From assembly GCA_947463515.1 (NCBI GenBank), contig CANHRI010000027.1, positions 1-34,585 of the forward strand: a stretch of 34,585 nt of DNA, in the 5' to 3' direction. Below the pieces are notes generated by a model. That model saw only the letters and a list, made by a program, of their open reading frames with translations. It was not told the DNA's origin and searched no databases. A program made the translations under genes and the position numbers. This stretch comes from Flavobacteriaceae bacterium. Lineage in GTDB: Bacteria > Bacteroidota > Bacteroidia > Flavobacteriales > Flavobacteriaceae. Each line of letters opens with the position of its first letter. The stretch's first letter is position 1. Positions 1 through 8,448 of the stretch are shown here, piece after piece.

Positions 1-577
1 AAATCAAAAAGAACACCTGAATCACATCGGTGTAGCCAATGACTTTCATACCGCCAAGGGTAATCACAAGGGCAAAAACAGCCAAACCGACCATGCAAAA
101 CGTTAGGTTGAGGCCCGAAATGCTGCTGATTGCCAAGGCGCCAAGGTATAAAATGGAGGTAAGGTTGACCAAGACATACAGTAAAAGCCAAAATACCGAC
201 ATGATCATGGCTACTTGACCGTTGTAGCGTTGGTGCAGGTACTGCGGCATGGTATAGATTTTATTTTTCAAATACACGGGGATAAAAAAGACGGCAACAA
301 TAAGTAAAGTAAATGCGGCCATCCATTCGTAGGTAGCAATGGCTAATCCCATTTTGAATCCGCTGCCACTCATGCCGATAAACTGTTCTGCACTGATATT
401 GCTGGCGATTAATGAAGCGCCAATCGCCCACCAGGTAAGCGAACCCTCGGCCAAAAAATAGTCTTTGCTGTCGGCTTCCTTTTTTTTCTTTTTATAATAA
501 ATGTAGCCTCCGTAGCTTACGATAAGAATAAAATACAGGAAAAAGACAATGTAATCTTGGGTAGCCAATGTTTTCAT
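1..577 (-). CDS. SSS-family sodium/sugar symporter (N-terminal part, cut by left edge)
   Basis: This gene encodes the first 192 residues of a sodium:solute symporter and runs off the left edge. It starts with MKTLATQDYIVFFLYF, a first transmembrane helix, followed by a Lys-rich loop and the segment DYFLAEGSLTWWAIGASL, which is characteristic of the SSS family (SglT/galactose-transporter type). Several more hydrophobic helices follow. The ATG lies one base after the galT stop, so it is the last visible gene of the galactan/galactose operon. From that position I infer import of galactose or a short galacto-oligosaccharide across the inner membrane using a cation gradient. The substrate is not visible in the sequence. 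The SSS family call is firm; the sugar assignment rests on context only. Confidence 0.88.
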   Translation of the reverse strand, partial: MKTLATQDYIVFFLYFILIVSYGGYIYYKKKKKEADSKDYFLAEGSLTWWAIGASLIASNISAEQFIGMSGSGFKMGLAIATYEWMAAFTLLIVAVFFIPVYLKNKIYTMPQYLHQRYNGQVAMIMSVFWLLLYVLVNLTSILYLGALAISSISGLNLTFCMVGLAVFALVITLGGMKVIGYTDVIQVFFLI

Positions 578-578
578 A

Positions 579-1625
579 CTACGTTTGTTTATAATGTTGG
601 TTGGAGGTTTCCCGAAGGAGGGCAGCACTTTGCTCGGGCGTGATATCGCGTTGTGCTTCGCCGAGCATTTCGTATCCTACCATGAATTTTTTAACCGATG
701 CACTGCGCAGTAATGGCGGGTAAAAATGCATGTGCAAGTGCCATTCAGGGTGAGGCATTCCATCGGTAGGTGCTTGATGTATTCCCGCCGAATAAGGGAA
801 GGGTGTTTGGAAAAGATTGTCGTATTTTACCGTAAGCACTTTCATAGCCTCGGCAAATGATGCTTTTTCTTCTGCTGTAAACTCAAGGATATTTGAAATT
901 GTTCGTTTGGGAAGCAAAAGAGTTTCATACGGCCAAGTTGCCCAAAATGGAACCACAACGATACAATGGGCGTTGCTATAGACCACACGTTCTTTAGCCT
1001 GTATTTCTGCTTGAACGTAATCACTAAGTAAATTCGTTCCGTTTTGATGGTAATAGCGTGTCAAATGTTCGTGTGTTTTGGCTACTTGCGAAGGAAGTGA
1101 CGATTGCGCCCAGATTTGACCGTGGGGATGAGGATTGCTGCACCCCATAACGGCGCCTTTATTTTCAAAAATTTGAATATGGTTAATGTAATCCAGTTGC
1201 CCTAATTGCTGGTATTCGCTTTGCCAGGTCGAAATGACTTTTTCAATGGCTGTTACATTCATTTCGGCTAAGGTCAAATGGTGGTATGGAGAAAAGCACA
1301 CGACCCGATTGATGCCGCGCTCCGGTTGAAGTGTAAAAAAAGAATCGGGTGGCGCGTTATAATGCACCTCCCGATTCAGTAAGGCGGCAAAGTCATTGTC
1401 AAAGACAAAACAGTCCGAATATTCAGGGTTAATTTCTCCGTTGGCACGCGTATTTCCTGCGCACAAATAGCACGAGGGGTCATGAGAAGGTAGCGTGTCG
1501 CAAATAACAGTTTCTTGTTGCCCTTGCCACGGACGTTTGGCCCGTTGTGGGGAAACTAAAATCCACTCTCCCAACAAGGGATTATAGCGACGGTGCGGGT
1601 GTTCGTTTCGATCAAAAACCATCAT
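579..1625 (-). CDS. galT: Galactose-1-phosphate uridylyltransferase
   Basis: This 348-residue protein is the Leloir enzyme that exchanges UMP between UDP-glucose and galactose 1-phosphate. The N-terminus RRYNPLLGEWILVSPQRAKR is the family signature. The Zn-type pair C52/C55 (CYLC) and H115/H116 are present, and the active site is in NPHPHGQIW with H168 as the expected nucleophilic His. Length matches the usual 340-350. The start used overlaps the galK stop by 4 bases (ATGA), a translational-coupling arrangement; a second Met directly follows and is an alternative start. The gene sits between galK and the symporter in the operon. GalE, needed to regenerate UDP-glucose, is not in this window. 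Confidence 0.97.
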   Translation of the reverse strand: MMVFDRNEHPHRRYNPLLGEWILVSPQRAKRPWQGQQETVICDTLPSHDPSCYLCAGNTRANGEINPEYSDCFVFDNDFAALLNREVHYNAPPDSFFTLQPERGINRVVCFSPYHHLTLAEMNVTAIEKVISTWQSEYQQLGQLDYINHIQIFENKGAVMGCSNPHPHGQIWAQSSLPSQVAKTHEHLTRYYHQNGTNLLSDYVQAEIQAKERVVYSNAHCIVVVPFWATWPYETLLLPKRTISNILEFTAEEKASFAEAMKVLTVKYDNLFQTPFPYSAGIHQAPTDGMPHPEWHLHMHFYPPLLRSASVKKFMVGYEMLGEAQRDITPEQSAALLRETSNQHYKQT

Positions 1626-2794
1626 GCTTTTTTGTATTGGGTGGTTCCTTTTGAAATTTTTACAGGGTAGTAGTTCAAATGGATACCAAATTTTTCAAAA
1701 TACGCCGATTTCATCGTGGCGATAATTGTTTTTTCTTGCGCTTTTGAAACCAGATTTATGGAGCAGCCCCCAAAGCCACCGCCCATCATTCGGCTTCCTA
1801 AAACACCTTCTTGCTGTAAAATCGTTTCGACCAAAAAATCAATTTCAGGGCAACTTACTTCATACTCTTTGGAGAGTCCCCAGTGCGTTTCGGTCATCGT
1901 TTGTCCCAACAAAGAAAAGTCTTTGGCTTGCAATGCCTCGATGGCTTGACTGACGCGGGCTATTTCTTTGACGACAAAAAGGCAGCGTTTGTAAATGATA
2001 TCGCCTAATTCGGTTTTGAGATTTTCAATCATTTCCAACGAACAATCGCGAAAGGTGTGTACTTCTGGATAATGCGATTGAATCATTTTTATACCAACTT
2101 CCACTTCATTTCTTCGGTCATTATAGCCTGATGTGAGGTGTGTATGTTTGACACAACTGTCCAAAAGTAACAAGCTATAGTCCCCTAAATGCGCCTCATA
2201 GTAGGTATGATCCAAGGTAGTACAGTCGAGTTTGATGACCTTATTTTTTTTGCCAAAAACTGAAGCAAATTGGTCCATAATACCGCATTTTACACCCGCA
2301 AAACGATGTTCTGCTTGCTGGCCTATCAATGCAATCTCTTGACGGGAAAGGCCAAGGTCAAACAGCGTATTTAAAGCAAAGGTCAATCCGCATTCAACAG
2401 CTGCCGACGAGGAAAGACCCGATCCCATGGGCACGGTGCTGCTAAATGTCATTTGAAATCCTGGTATTTTTTTATTCCGACGCTTGAGTTCGTCCAAAAC
2501 GCCCAAGAGGTAATTGACCCACATGGGTTCAACAGGGGCCAAATTGTCGTGAATGGAGAGTGAATAGGATTCGTTGATATCTTTCGCATCCAATGAAATC
2601 GTCTCGTTATTGGTTTTTCGGACGGCAAAACAAACGTACTTGTTAATGGCAGCAGGCAACACAAAACCATCATTGTAATCAACATGTTCCCCGATGATAT
2701 TGATGCGGCCCGGCGACAGAAATAGGGCTTCGGGCGCCTGGTGATAGCGGTGTTGAAAATGATCGCGGGTTTGACGTATAAGTTTTTTTTTCAT
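1622..2794 (-). CDS. galK: Galactokinase
   Basis: This 390-residue cytoplasmic GHMP kinase phosphorylates galactose at C1 using ATP. All three family motifs are visible: the galactokinase signature SPGRINIIGEHVDYNDGF at about residues 27-44, the ATP-binding motif PMGSGLSSSAA at about 122-132, and the C-terminal GSRMMGGGFGGCS at about 333-345. The catalytic Asp is expected at D174 in GIMDQFASV. The length is typical. The gene follows the GH2 beta-galactosidase by 6 bases and overlaps galT by 4 bases, so it is co-transcribed and supplies galactose 1-phosphate for GalT. Confidence 0.97.
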   Translation of the reverse strand: MKKKLIRQTRDHFQHRYHQAPEALFLSPGRINIIGEHVDYNDGFVLPAAINKYVCFAVRKTNNETISLDAKDINESYSLSIHDNLAPVEPMWVNYLLGVLDELKRRNKKIPGFQMTFSSTVPMGSGLSSSAAVECGLTFALNTLFDLGLSRQEIALIGQQAEHRFAGVKCGIMDQFASVFGKKNKVIKLDCTTLDHTYYEAHLGDYSLLLLDSCVKHTHLTSGYNDRRNEVEVGIKMIQSHYPEVHTFRDCSLEMIENLKTELGDIIYKRCLFVVKEIARVSQAIEALQAKDFSLLGQTMTETHWGLSKEYEVSCPEIDFLVETILQQEGVLGSRMMGGGFGGCSINLVSKAQEKTIIATMKSAYFEKFGIHLNYYPVKISKGTTQYKKA

Positions 2795-2800
2795 GAATGC

Positions 2801-5206
2801 TTATTTCGTTTGGGTCAACGTTAGGGTTGCCGCTTGTAGTCCGTTGGCCGTTGCTTTTAACACCACTGGTCCTGCGATAGTTCCCGCCTGAATAATTACT
2901 TGGCATTTTCCGTTGAACGCGTTGCGTTGCCAGGCGCCATTCACATATTGATCGGGTTCGTGCGAACTTGGATCGCCGTTGCCTACACCGATGATTTTGG
3001 CCTCACCTGTGAGTTCAAATTGGATGCGGTTATCGGCAACAGGAACTTCACGACCCGCAGCATCGACAATCGAAAGGTTAACCACGATAATATCAGTGCC
3101 GTTGGCTTGGTATTGCACACGGTTGGGTGTGGCGATAACACGATTGGGTGTGCCCGTAGTTTCTACTTGTGCAGTGATGCGTTTTCCTTTTTTATACCCA
3201 ACCGCTTCAAGTTTTCCCGGTTCGTAGGGAACCGACCATTTTAAATGGCTATTGCGGGGCATGACTTTTTTACCCAAACTTTTACCATTCAAAAAAAGCT
3301 CCACATCATCGGCATTGGTATTTACCCATACTTCAATGGGTTGGCCCACTTTATCCGACCAGTTCCAATGGGGAGAGATATGCATTACCTCTTCATCAGT
3401 CCACCAACTTTTGTAGTAATAGTAAATGTTTTTAGGAAAACCACACATGTCCAAGATACCAAAATGCGAATTGATGTTGGGCCATTTGTAGGGTGTTGGT
3501 TCCCCGCGATAGTCAAATCCTGTCCAAACAAAACCACCCATCCAATAGTCGTTTTCGGCAGCCAATCGCCACCAATCTTCAGCTTTACTTGCCCACCACG
3601 GTGCCGTGATATCTTGATCGGGAACGTACGCTCGAACAGCGTCTTTTTCATAAATACCGCGGGTGGTTACTGTACTCCCCATTTCGGTGCCTACTAGCGG
3701 TTGTTCGGGATGGTCTTTGTGGTAATCGGCTACGGCATACTGTCGGTAATTGAATCCGCGTATCGGAATGACTTCATTGACCCCCGGAAATTCGTTCCCC
3801 ATATCGGCGGCATACGTACTTGTTCGTGTAGGATCGAGTTCTCGTTGTTTGGCCAATAAAGTAAGTGCAATTCTTTTACCAAAATCATTTTTCTGAATCC
3901 ATCCTTCTTCGTTACCAATCGACCATAAAAATACCGAAGGATGATTGCGGTCGCGTTTGATAAGTCGGGTGAATTGATCCAAATATTCAGCACTGCTATT
4001 CAGTAATCGCTGTTCATCGACAACTAACATGCCCAAACTGTCGCACGCTTCTAAGAGTTCGCGCGTGGGGGCATGATGACTCGCGCGGTAGGCATTGGAC
4101 CCCATTTCTTTTAGCAGTTTAATGCGGTAATACTGCAAATCATCGGGCAATGCACTGCCCACTCCAGCGTGGTCTTGATGGTTGTTGGTGCCTTTAATTT
4201 TAAGGGGTTTTCCATTTAAGAAAAATCCCTTTTTACCCTCAAACGCTACGCTACGAATTCCGAACTTTGTTTCGTGTTGGTCGACAATCTTTCCCTTTTG
4301 TTTGACAACGGTTACGGCACGGTACAAGTACGGATTGTCAATATCCCAAAAAAGCGGATTGTTGAGCGTAATTTTTTGTTTGACGGTGCCTTGTTGATTG
4401 GTCGTTAAGTTGAGTTGCTGCTCGCTTGACTTTCCTATTATTTTTCCGTCCCGAGTGGTAATATAGGTCGCTACGGTACAATGGCTAGGGGAAAAGTTTT
4501 TATTGGTCACTGTGGTCTCCAGGGTCACAGTTGCTTTTTTACCCTCTATTGTCGAATGAACGAAAAAGTCCCCATCGGCCACATGCAGGTTATTGAATTG
4601 ATGTAACCAAACATGGCGATAGATGCCTGCTCCTTCATAGAACCAACCTTCATATTGCGTTGCATCTACACGAACGACCAATACATTTTCTTTATCCACT
4701 TGAATATAATCGGTTACATCGTAGGTGATGCCTACATAGCCACTTTGGTTGGTTCCTACATAGAACCCATTGAGCCACACGGAAGCATTTCTAAAGATGC
4801 CATCAAATTGCAATGCATAGCGATCAAGTCCGGCTTGTGGCGAAACGTTAAAGCGCTTGCGGTACCATCCGATACTGGTTTCTGGGAACCGTCCGCCGAC
4901 CGGTTTGTAGCCGTGCGACTCCACTTCATAACTCGGGTCGAACACAAAAGGCAAGGATACGGCCCAATCGTGTGGAATGTTGATTTTGGTCCAAGTTGTA
5001 TCTACAAATTTCGGGTCGATCGCGGTTTGTGCGGCGCCTCCCGATTTGGAGAAAATGGTAGCCAAACTATAGTTGAAATCTTTTTCGGGTTGGGCAGCAT
5101 GTCCAAAATGAAAGCGCCAATCGCTATCGAGTTTGGTTATACGTTGCGCTTGGGTTGAAAAGCAAATACAGCCCAAAAGTCCGAGGAAGAGTAGCGTTTT
5201 TTGCAT
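2801..5206 (-). CDS. GH2-family beta-galactosidase (exported)
   Basis: This 801-residue glycoside hydrolase family 2 enzyme should release terminal beta-linked galactose. I start it at the Met of MQKTLLFLGLLGCICFSTQAQ, a clear signal peptide; the open frame extends 15 codons further upstream into the previous gene and looks spurious there. The order is an N-terminal sugar-binding jelly-roll (about 25-205, with GRFPETSIGWYRKRF), an Ig-like domain (about 210-320), the catalytic TIM barrel (about 325-630) and C-terminal beta domains. The acid/base Glu is E433 in SIGNEEG and the nucleophile is E508 in VGTEMG. An LLGC at residues 10-13 could be misread as a lipobox, but the hydrophobic stretch before it is short, so cleavage near AQA-Q is more likely and the enzyme is probably periplasmic. 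It would finish the work of the two galactanases encoded just upstream. Confidence 0.93.
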   Translation of the reverse strand: MQKTLLFLGLLGCICFSTQAQRITKLDSDWRFHFGHAAQPEKDFNYSLATIFSKSGGAAQTAIDPKFVDTTWTKINIPHDWAVSLPFVFDPSYEVESHGYKPVGGRFPETSIGWYRKRFNVSPQAGLDRYALQFDGIFRNASVWLNGFYVGTNQSGYVGITYDVTDYIQVDKENVLVVRVDATQYEGWFYEGAGIYRHVWLHQFNNLHVADGDFFVHSTIEGKKATVTLETTVTNKNFSPSHCTVATYITTRDGKIIGKSSEQQLNLTTNQQGTVKQKITLNNPLFWDIDNPYLYRAVTVVKQKGKIVDQHETKFGIRSVAFEGKKGFFLNGKPLKIKGTNNHQDHAGVGSALPDDLQYYRIKLLKEMGSNAYRASHHAPTRELLEACDSLGMLVVDEQRLLNSSAEYLDQFTRLIKRDRNHPSVFLWSIGNEEGWIQKNDFGKRIALTLLAKQRELDPTRTSTYAADMGNEFPGVNEVIPIRGFNYRQYAVADYHKDHPEQPLVGTEMGSTVTTRGIYEKDAVRAYVPDQDITAPWWASKAEDWWRLAAENDYWMGGFVWTGFDYRGEPTPYKWPNINSHFGILDMCGFPKNIYYYYKSWWTDEEVMHISPHWNWSDKVGQPIEVWVNTNADDVELFLNGKSLGKKVMPRNSHLKWSVPYEPGKLEAVGYKKGKRITAQVETTGTPNRVIATPNRVQYQANGTDIIVVNLSIVDAAGREVPVADNRIQFELTGEAKIIGVGNGDPSSHEPDQYVNGAWQRNAFNGKCQVIIQAGTIAGPVVLKATANGLQAATLTLTQTK

Positions 5207-5210
5207 AGGT

Positions 5211-6221
5211 TTAGTTTTTAAAAGCGTCCAAAGCGGGGGAAGGTTGGCCATTTTCCAACCAAGCGTTTAAGCTGTAGTGACTCCAACTTTGAATGCCTTG
5301 CGGTTCCCAATAAAAGACGCCCAAGCCGCGGTGGTTGGGAACTTTTCGTGCCGCATTTAAGGTGGCTTGAAGCAATTGAAAGGTGTTGTCAATTTTGGAA
5401 ACTTCCCCGCCTACTTCAACAATCATAACGTCTTTGTTGTATTTTTTAGACAAGGTAATCAAATTCGTTTCCAAATCAGTAATCGTCTCTGAGTAATCCT
5501 TTTTTATCCAAAAAGGGTAGTAGGAGAGTCCGATAATGTCGTAACGCACTTGGTGTTGAGTTGCTTGGTCAAAAAAGGCATTAAACTTCTCACGATTGTT
5601 GCCTTCGTCGACATGTACGATGACTTTAATGCTGGGATTGACGGCTTTGGTAGCATCATAGCCTTTGTTGAGAAGCTGAGCCAATTGGTTCCAATGTTGG
5701 GTGCTCCCGTCGGGCCAAAGCATACCTCCTGGGATTTCATTGCCAATTTGAACCCAATCCGGGGTGATACCCGCTTTGTTCAAGGCGGTAAGCACCTCAT
5801 GGGTATGTTGGTAAACGGCATCGCAAAGTTGGGGGAAAGCGAGATTTTCCCATGCTTTGGGTTTGTTTTGTTTGGCAGGATCGGCCCATGAATCGCTGTA
5901 ATGGAAATCGATAAGGATTCGCATGCCTAACTTTTGTGCCCGAAGCGCCATAGCTACCGTTTCTTCAGTACTGCAATGGCCGCTGGTTTTGTCGTTGTTG
6001 GGATTCACAAAAACACGCAATCGGATGCTATTCATACCCAATTCTTTCAAAATGAGCAAACAGTCTTTGGGGTGTCCTTGAGGGTCTTTGAAGGTAATGC
6101 CGCTGGCTTCCATTTGGGGTAGCCAACTCACATCGGCTCCTTTGGCAAAAAATGGCTCCTGCGCCCAAGTCATTAGGGTTCCCCAAAGAAATAGCCCGAT
6201 ATATATGAATAGCTTCTTCAT
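5211..6221 (-). CDS. GH53 endo-beta-1,4-galactanase (signal-peptide type)
   Basis: This 336-residue family 53 glycoside hydrolase should cleave beta-1,4-galactan or arabinogalactan I backbones. A signal peptide (residues 1 to about 20, ending TWAQ) is followed by the GH53 barrel: KGADVSWLPQMEASG, NSIRLRVFVNP, HYSDSWADPAKQ, and the acid/base Glu E162 in VQIGNEIPGGMLWP. The nucleophile should be E269 in VMIVEVGGE. There the usual E-T-x-Y-P context seen in the neighbouring paralogue is replaced by E-V-G-G, and the protein is about 20 residues shorter than the paralogue. This suggests a different subgroup and perhaps a different chain-length preference. It lies between the other GH53 gene (8-base gap) and the GH2 gene (4-base gap). 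Confidence 0.93.
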   Translation of the reverse strand: MKKLFIYIGLFLWGTLMTWAQEPFFAKGADVSWLPQMEASGITFKDPQGHPKDCLLILKELGMNSIRLRVFVNPNNDKTSGHCSTEETVAMALRAQKLGMRILIDFHYSDSWADPAKQNKPKAWENLAFPQLCDAVYQHTHEVLTALNKAGITPDWVQIGNEIPGGMLWPDGSTQHWNQLAQLLNKGYDATKAVNPSIKVIVHVDEGNNREKFNAFFDQATQHQVRYDIIGLSYYPFWIKKDYSETITDLETNLITLSKKYNKDVMIVEVGGEVSKIDNTFQLLQATLNAARKVPNHRGLGVFYWEPQGIQSWSHYSLNAWLENGQPSPALDAFKN

Positions 6222-6229
6222 TTCAACGG

Positions 6230-7300
6230 TTAATTGGCATTAAATACACTCATCGCAGGCAAAGCATTTTGGTCAAAATCCCATAAGGCTTGATTTTCCC
6301 AACTGGATCCATTGGTAGCTGTGGGTCCCCGAAACGCCACCCATTCGGCGCCCCAATAGCAAAATCCAATACCTACGGGCGATTGATTTACCATGTTTTT
6401 AATGGCTGAAAAAAAGCCGCGTTGGCCATTGGGAGTGGCGTCAAAACCGGGGATTAATTGGTTGTTTAGTCCCACCACATTGTTGGTAAAATCATCAAAG
6501 CCAAGGGTGAAAGGGTAGGAGGTTTCTGCCAGCATGACTTTTTTATTATGTTGGTTGCCCAAAGTATTCATTTTGTTTTGCACATCGACCAAACTTTTTC
6601 CGTGCCAAATGGGGTAATACGAGAGTCCGATATAATCATAGTCCACTTGAGCTACTTTTCCAAAATACCAATCCGCTCCTGTCAAACCTGCAAAATGAAG
6701 CATAATTTTTGTAGCAGGATTGGCCGAACGAACGGCTCCACAAGCCGCATTAACGAGTTGTAAATATTGATTTTCTTGTGTCGAAAGGCGACCTTCAGGC
6801 CAAAGCATACCATCGTTGGTTTCGTTTCCTATTTGAATGATGTCGGGTTGAATTTCGTTGACAATTTGGGTGGTATAACTAATTACCGCATTTTTCAAGC
6901 TGTTAAAATCCATACTCTGCCAAGCAGCGGGTTTGGTTTGGTGTCCTGGATCGGCCCAAGTATCAGAGTAGTGTACGGTGATCCAAACTTTCAGTCCCGC
7001 TTGTTTGATGCGTTGGGCAAAGGTTTTTACTTCATTAAATCCACTATGTCCGTCGGCTGGATTGTGCCAAAGACGAATGCGAATGGCGTTACAGCCCGCG
7101 TTTTTGAGGGTAAGAATGGGGTCTTCAGCCACCCCGTTATTTTTATATACGGTTCCTTCACTTTCGATAAGCGGAATAAAAGAAGCATCCGTAGCCCGAT
7201 AAAACGTCGGTTCGGGAGTAGGCGTTGGACTTGTATTTTCTTCACTATTGGAACAAGAGAAAAGAAAGATAATACTACATAAACAGAGTAACTTTTTCAT
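6230..7300 (-). CDS. GH53 endo-beta-1,4-galactanase (lipoprotein)
   Basis: This 356-residue enzyme starts at MKKLLCLCSIIFLFSC; the frame is open 39 codons further upstream, but that stretch lies inside galM. C16 is the probable lipidated Cys, followed by SNSEEN and a Thr/Pro-rich linker (about 23-32), which resembles flavobacterial surface-exposed lipoproteins. The GH53 domain fills residues 33-356, with YSDTWADPGHQTKP, the acid/base E160 in QIGNETNDGMLWPEG, and the nucleophile E259 in VMLAETSYPF, the canonical form. Outer-membrane anchoring fits a role as the enzyme that first attacks long galactan, with the second GH53 and GH2 acting afterwards. It follows galM by 4 bases. Confidence 0.93.
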   Translation of the reverse strand: MKKLLCLCSIIFLFSCSNSEENTSPTPTPEPTFYRATDASFIPLIESEGTVYKNNGVAEDPILTLKNAGCNAIRIRLWHNPADGHSGFNEVKTFAQRIKQAGLKVWITVHYSDTWADPGHQTKPAAWQSMDFNSLKNAVISYTTQIVNEIQPDIIQIGNETNDGMLWPEGRLSTQENQYLQLVNAACGAVRSANPATKIMLHFAGLTGADWYFGKVAQVDYDYIGLSYYPIWHGKSLVDVQNKMNTLGNQHNKKVMLAETSYPFTLGFDDFTNNVVGLNNQLIPGFDATPNGQRGFFSAIKNMVNQSPVGIGFCYWGAEWVAFRGPTATNGSSWENQALWDFDQNALPAMSVFNAN

Positions 7301-7304
7301 ACGC

Positions 7305-8348
7305 TTATTGTTTTTGAAATTGAAATAACGTTTCGTGTAAATAGGGTTCGCCTTTTCGTACCACGGTATTGGGAAAATGCGGGTGATTGGGGGCGTCGGG
7401 GAATTTTTGGGTTTCAAAACAGATACCGCTTAGGGTGTGGTAGGCGACTTGTTCTTTGCCCATGATGGTGTCAAAACAGTTTCCACCCACATAGACATGT
7501 ACAGCAGGTTGATTGGTGAAAACGTCCATGCGCAACTGGTTTTTGGGACTGTATAAAGTCGCTGCATGCGCATTGGAAAGAATAAACGTCGTATCACACG
7601 CCTTGGGACAAGCTCGAAGTCGCGTAAAATCATCGGCGGTTTCGCAAACGGATATACGATTTCCTGTTGGAATTAAATCCGGGGTAGTCTCCAATTTTTG
7701 TGGCGCATAGAGTTGCAATTGCATGCCATGAATCGAAGTGTCGTGTCCGTTTAAATTGAAATAACTGTGTTGGGTGAGATTAATAAAAGTATCCGCTGTC
7801 GATGTTCCTTTAAAGGTTACTTTAAGGGTGTTGTTTTCCAAAAGTTGGTAGGTTACCCACAAGGTTAGAATACCCGGATAATTCCCGGCCTCTGTCGCCG
7901 AGGTAAAGGTATAGGTCAAACTCGGATTTTCACCAAAAGTCGCCGATTTAAAACGCCACAATTGATTGCTTAGATTCATCGAGCCACCGTGTAAATGGTG
8001 CATGCCGGCATTGGTTTCCAATTGAATGATTTCGCCATTTAGCGGTGCTTTACCTTGATTGATACGACCGGCTAACGGTCCCACTACAGCTCCCATAAAG
8101 GGTGGGTTGGGCAAGGAAAACGATTGAATATAGTCGTCGACCGATTCAAAACCGAGGACAACATCGACCGCATATAGTACATTTACAGGAATTTTTAATC
8201 GAGTAATCGTCGCCCCAAAATCAGCTACAGAAAGTTCCATGCCATTTTGATTGCGAATGGTACGCAAATACACATCTTGACCTATAGGCGTTGTCCCGAA
8301 AAATTGCGCTCCCGTAGCCGACTGTATTTGCGAATGTGACGATTTCAT
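7305..8348 (-). CDS. galM: Aldose 1-epimerase (galactose mutarotase)
   Basis: This 347-residue cytoplasmic enzyme interconverts beta- and alpha-galactose so that galactokinase receives the alpha anomer. The fold is recognisable from DFGATITRLKIP, GPLAGRINQGKAPLNG, MHHLHGGSMNLSNQLW, the catalytic His region NLTQHSYFNLNG (H194), and the catalytic Glu in GICFETQKFPDAPNHP (E312). There is no signal peptide. It is the first gene of the operon; its ATG at 8348 lies about 23 bases downstream of a TAATTTTG box, and the operator-like motifs at 8401-8439 lie beyond that. Confidence 0.96.
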   Translation of the reverse strand: MKSSHSQIQSATGAQFFGTTPIGQDVYLRTIRNQNGMELSVADFGATITRLKIPVNVLYAVDVVLGFESVDDYIQSFSLPNPPFMGAVVGPLAGRINQGKAPLNGEIIQLETNAGMHHLHGGSMNLSNQLWRFKSATFGENPSLTYTFTSATEAGNYPGILTLWVTYQLLENNTLKVTFKGTSTADTFINLTQHSYFNLNGHDTSIHGMQLQLYAPQKLETTPDLIPTGNRISVCETADDFTRLRACPKACDTTFILSNAHAATLYSPKNQLRMDVFTNQPAVHVYVGGNCFDTIMGKEQVAYHTLSGICFETQKFPDAPNHPHFPNTVVRKGEPYLHETLFQFQKQ

Positions 8349-8370
8349 CCTGATTTTTTTTTGGAATTAT

Positions 8371-8378
8371 CAAAATTA
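8371..8378 (-). promoter_or_regulatory. Candidate -7 promoter box of the galactan operon
   Basis: Read on the minus strand the sequence is TAATTTTG, an exact match to the Bacteroidota -7 form TAnnTTTG. It lies 22 bases before the galM ATG, giving a short leader. No good TTG-type -33 element sits at the usual distance; the TACCGGTA palindrome is found there instead, which would suit a promoter controlled by the neighbouring regulator. Confidence 0.55.
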
Positions 8379-8400
8379 GCCGACTTTATTGTAAATTGCA

Positions 8401-8439
8401 TACCGGTACCTACCAGTTTTTGTTTTACACCCTACCGGT
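8401..8439. promoter_or_regulatory. Candidate operator: three TACCrGT motifs
   Basis: TACCGGT occurs at 8401-8407 (within the palindrome TACCGGTA, 8401-8408), TACCAGT at 8411-8417 and TACCGGT at 8433-8439. The second and third lie in a longer direct repeat, CCTACCrGTTTTT, spaced by exactly 22 bases (about two helical turns); the first and second are 10 bases apart. They occupy the space between divergent galM and the GntR-type gene, and the last one ends 9 bases before the regulator's ATG. I infer binding by the adjacent regulator, controlling the operon and itself. Confidence 0.6.
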
Positions 8440-8448
8440 TTTTAAAAG

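Noticed and set aside
2900..5158. Several long plus-strand frames opposite the GH2 gene (up to 181 residues)
   Set aside because: The GH2 protein has full-length domains and catalytic residues; the antisense frames have none.
5167..5178. Lipobox-like LLGC in the GH2 signal peptide
   Set aside because: The hydrophobic stretch before the Cys is too short and a normal cleavage site follows, so ordinary signal peptidase processing is more likely.
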